DNA of 6,174 nucleotides from Nitrospirales bacterium. Lineage in GTDB: Bacteria; Nitrospirota; Nitrospiria; Nitrospirales; UBA8639. The stretch covers positions 1 to 6,174 of the forward strand of contig JAJDBO010000082.1 in the NCBI GenBank assembly GCA_029261305.1, written 5' to 3'. A program made the translations under genes and the position numbers. Every line of letters starts with the position of its first letter. Position 1 is the stretch's first letter. This document shows, piece after piece, positions 5,742 to 6,174 of this stretch. The notes under the pieces were generated by a model. That model had not been told where the DNA came from, did no database searches, and saw nothing but the letters and a program-made list of their open reading frames with translations.

Positions 5742-6174
5742 ATGTTACTTGCAGGCATCTTTGGAGGCATACTTTTTCTGGCACTTCTGATTGGAGATTG
5801 GTATCAATTTACCAGCCTTCGGCCTCTTGCCGCCCTCTATGGATTTGGCATAGCTCGACGAAAAGACCGTCTTGAGGACCTTACCCCTCCAATAATTATC
5901 AAACGATTTGGCAAAGAAGGCACCATAGAATTACCCCATGGTGTCGCGCGTTGGTTTGAGGACCAAGAGGTCATTACCCTCCGCCCCTATTATCAGTTAT
6001 TCACCATGCGCTTTCGTACGGCCTGGCCGCTGAAGGGAACAGTTGAACTGCATCCCACCGATACGGGGGTGGAATTGCGTTTAACCAAGAAAACACCATG
6101 GTCATCGAGTATTATCACCATGGCCTGGTTAGCTCTGGTCATTATTGGAACCGTCGTCTTTCTCGTCACGTTTG
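5742..6174 (+). CDS. Unrecognised membrane protein, 3' end beyond window
   Basis: An open frame from the ATG at 5742 runs 144 codons plus one base to the right edge without a stop. I do not recognise the family. Residues 2-18 (LLAGIFGGILFLALLIG) form a first membrane span. Residues about 20-122 are a soluble region with a basic patch (ARRKDR), strand-rich segments (IIIKRFGKEGTIELPHG, then VITLRPYYQLFTMRF) and no catalytic motif that I can see. Residues about 124-144 (SIITMAWLALVIIGTVVFLV) begin a second span. The middle region therefore sits between two membrane segments. CAGG four bases before the ATG is a weak ribosome binding site. An in-frame TTG at 5721 with GAGGG about six bases upstream is a fair alternative and would add seven residues. 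It is divergent from the tRNA gene, about 100 bases away; no clear promoter was found. Confidence 0.75.
   Translation, partial: MLLAGIFGGILFLALLIGDWYQFTSLRPLAALYGFGIARRKDRLEDLTPPIIIKRFGKEGTIELPHGVARWFEDQEVITLRPYYQLFTMRFRTAWPLKGTVELHPTDTGVELRLTKKTPWSSSIITMAWLALVIIGTVVFLVTF

Overview
The window looks like a stretch of ordinary bacterial chromosome of moderate GC, with wide AT-rich spacers between genes. Nothing fixes the taxon. A secreted metacaspase-type protein with a DUF4384-like tail, an ECF sigma/anti-sigma pair and a Crp/Fnr regulator without a cAMP-type pocket fit an environmental Gram-negative, perhaps Nitrospirota or a proteobacterium. That is a low-confidence inference. No mobile element, CRISPR array or prophage gene is visible.

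Layout. Positions 1-602 (minus) hold most of a Crp/Fnr-family regulator that runs off the left edge inside its helix-turn-helix. A good sigma-70-type promoter lies upstream at 668-697. Positions 603-1157 are non-coding apart from that promoter. Positions 1158-3374 (minus) encode a 738-residue exported caspase-like peptidase (metacaspase/orthocaspase type) with an intact His-Cys dyad and a C-terminal DUF4384-like domain. A 516-base divergent spacer (3375-3890) separates it from an ECF sigma factor (3906-4490, plus). The sigma gene overlaps by ATGA a zinc-finger membrane anti-sigma factor (4487-5209). After a spacer (5210-5508) comes a perfect 17-bp inverted-repeat terminator (5509-5543). It ends an initiator tRNA-fMet gene on the minus strand (5565-5641), which has its own promoter (5647-5676). 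The right end (5742-6174, plus) is a partial gene for an unrecognised membrane protein.

How the genes may work together. The central unit is the divergent caspase / ECF sigma / anti-sigma group. The anti-sigma factor has a cytoplasmic zinc finger to hold the sigma factor, one membrane span, and an outside domain that resembles subtilase-propeptide-like modules. The caspase carries a signal peptide, so its catalytic domain should sit in the same compartment as that outside domain. A reasonable hypothesis is an envelope-sensing circuit. In it the caspase cleaves or docks on the anti-sigma factor, or is a product of the sigma regulon. The sequence shows the parts and their arrangement, not the link itself. 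The Crp/Fnr gene, the tRNA and the right-hand membrane protein appear to be unrelated neighbours.
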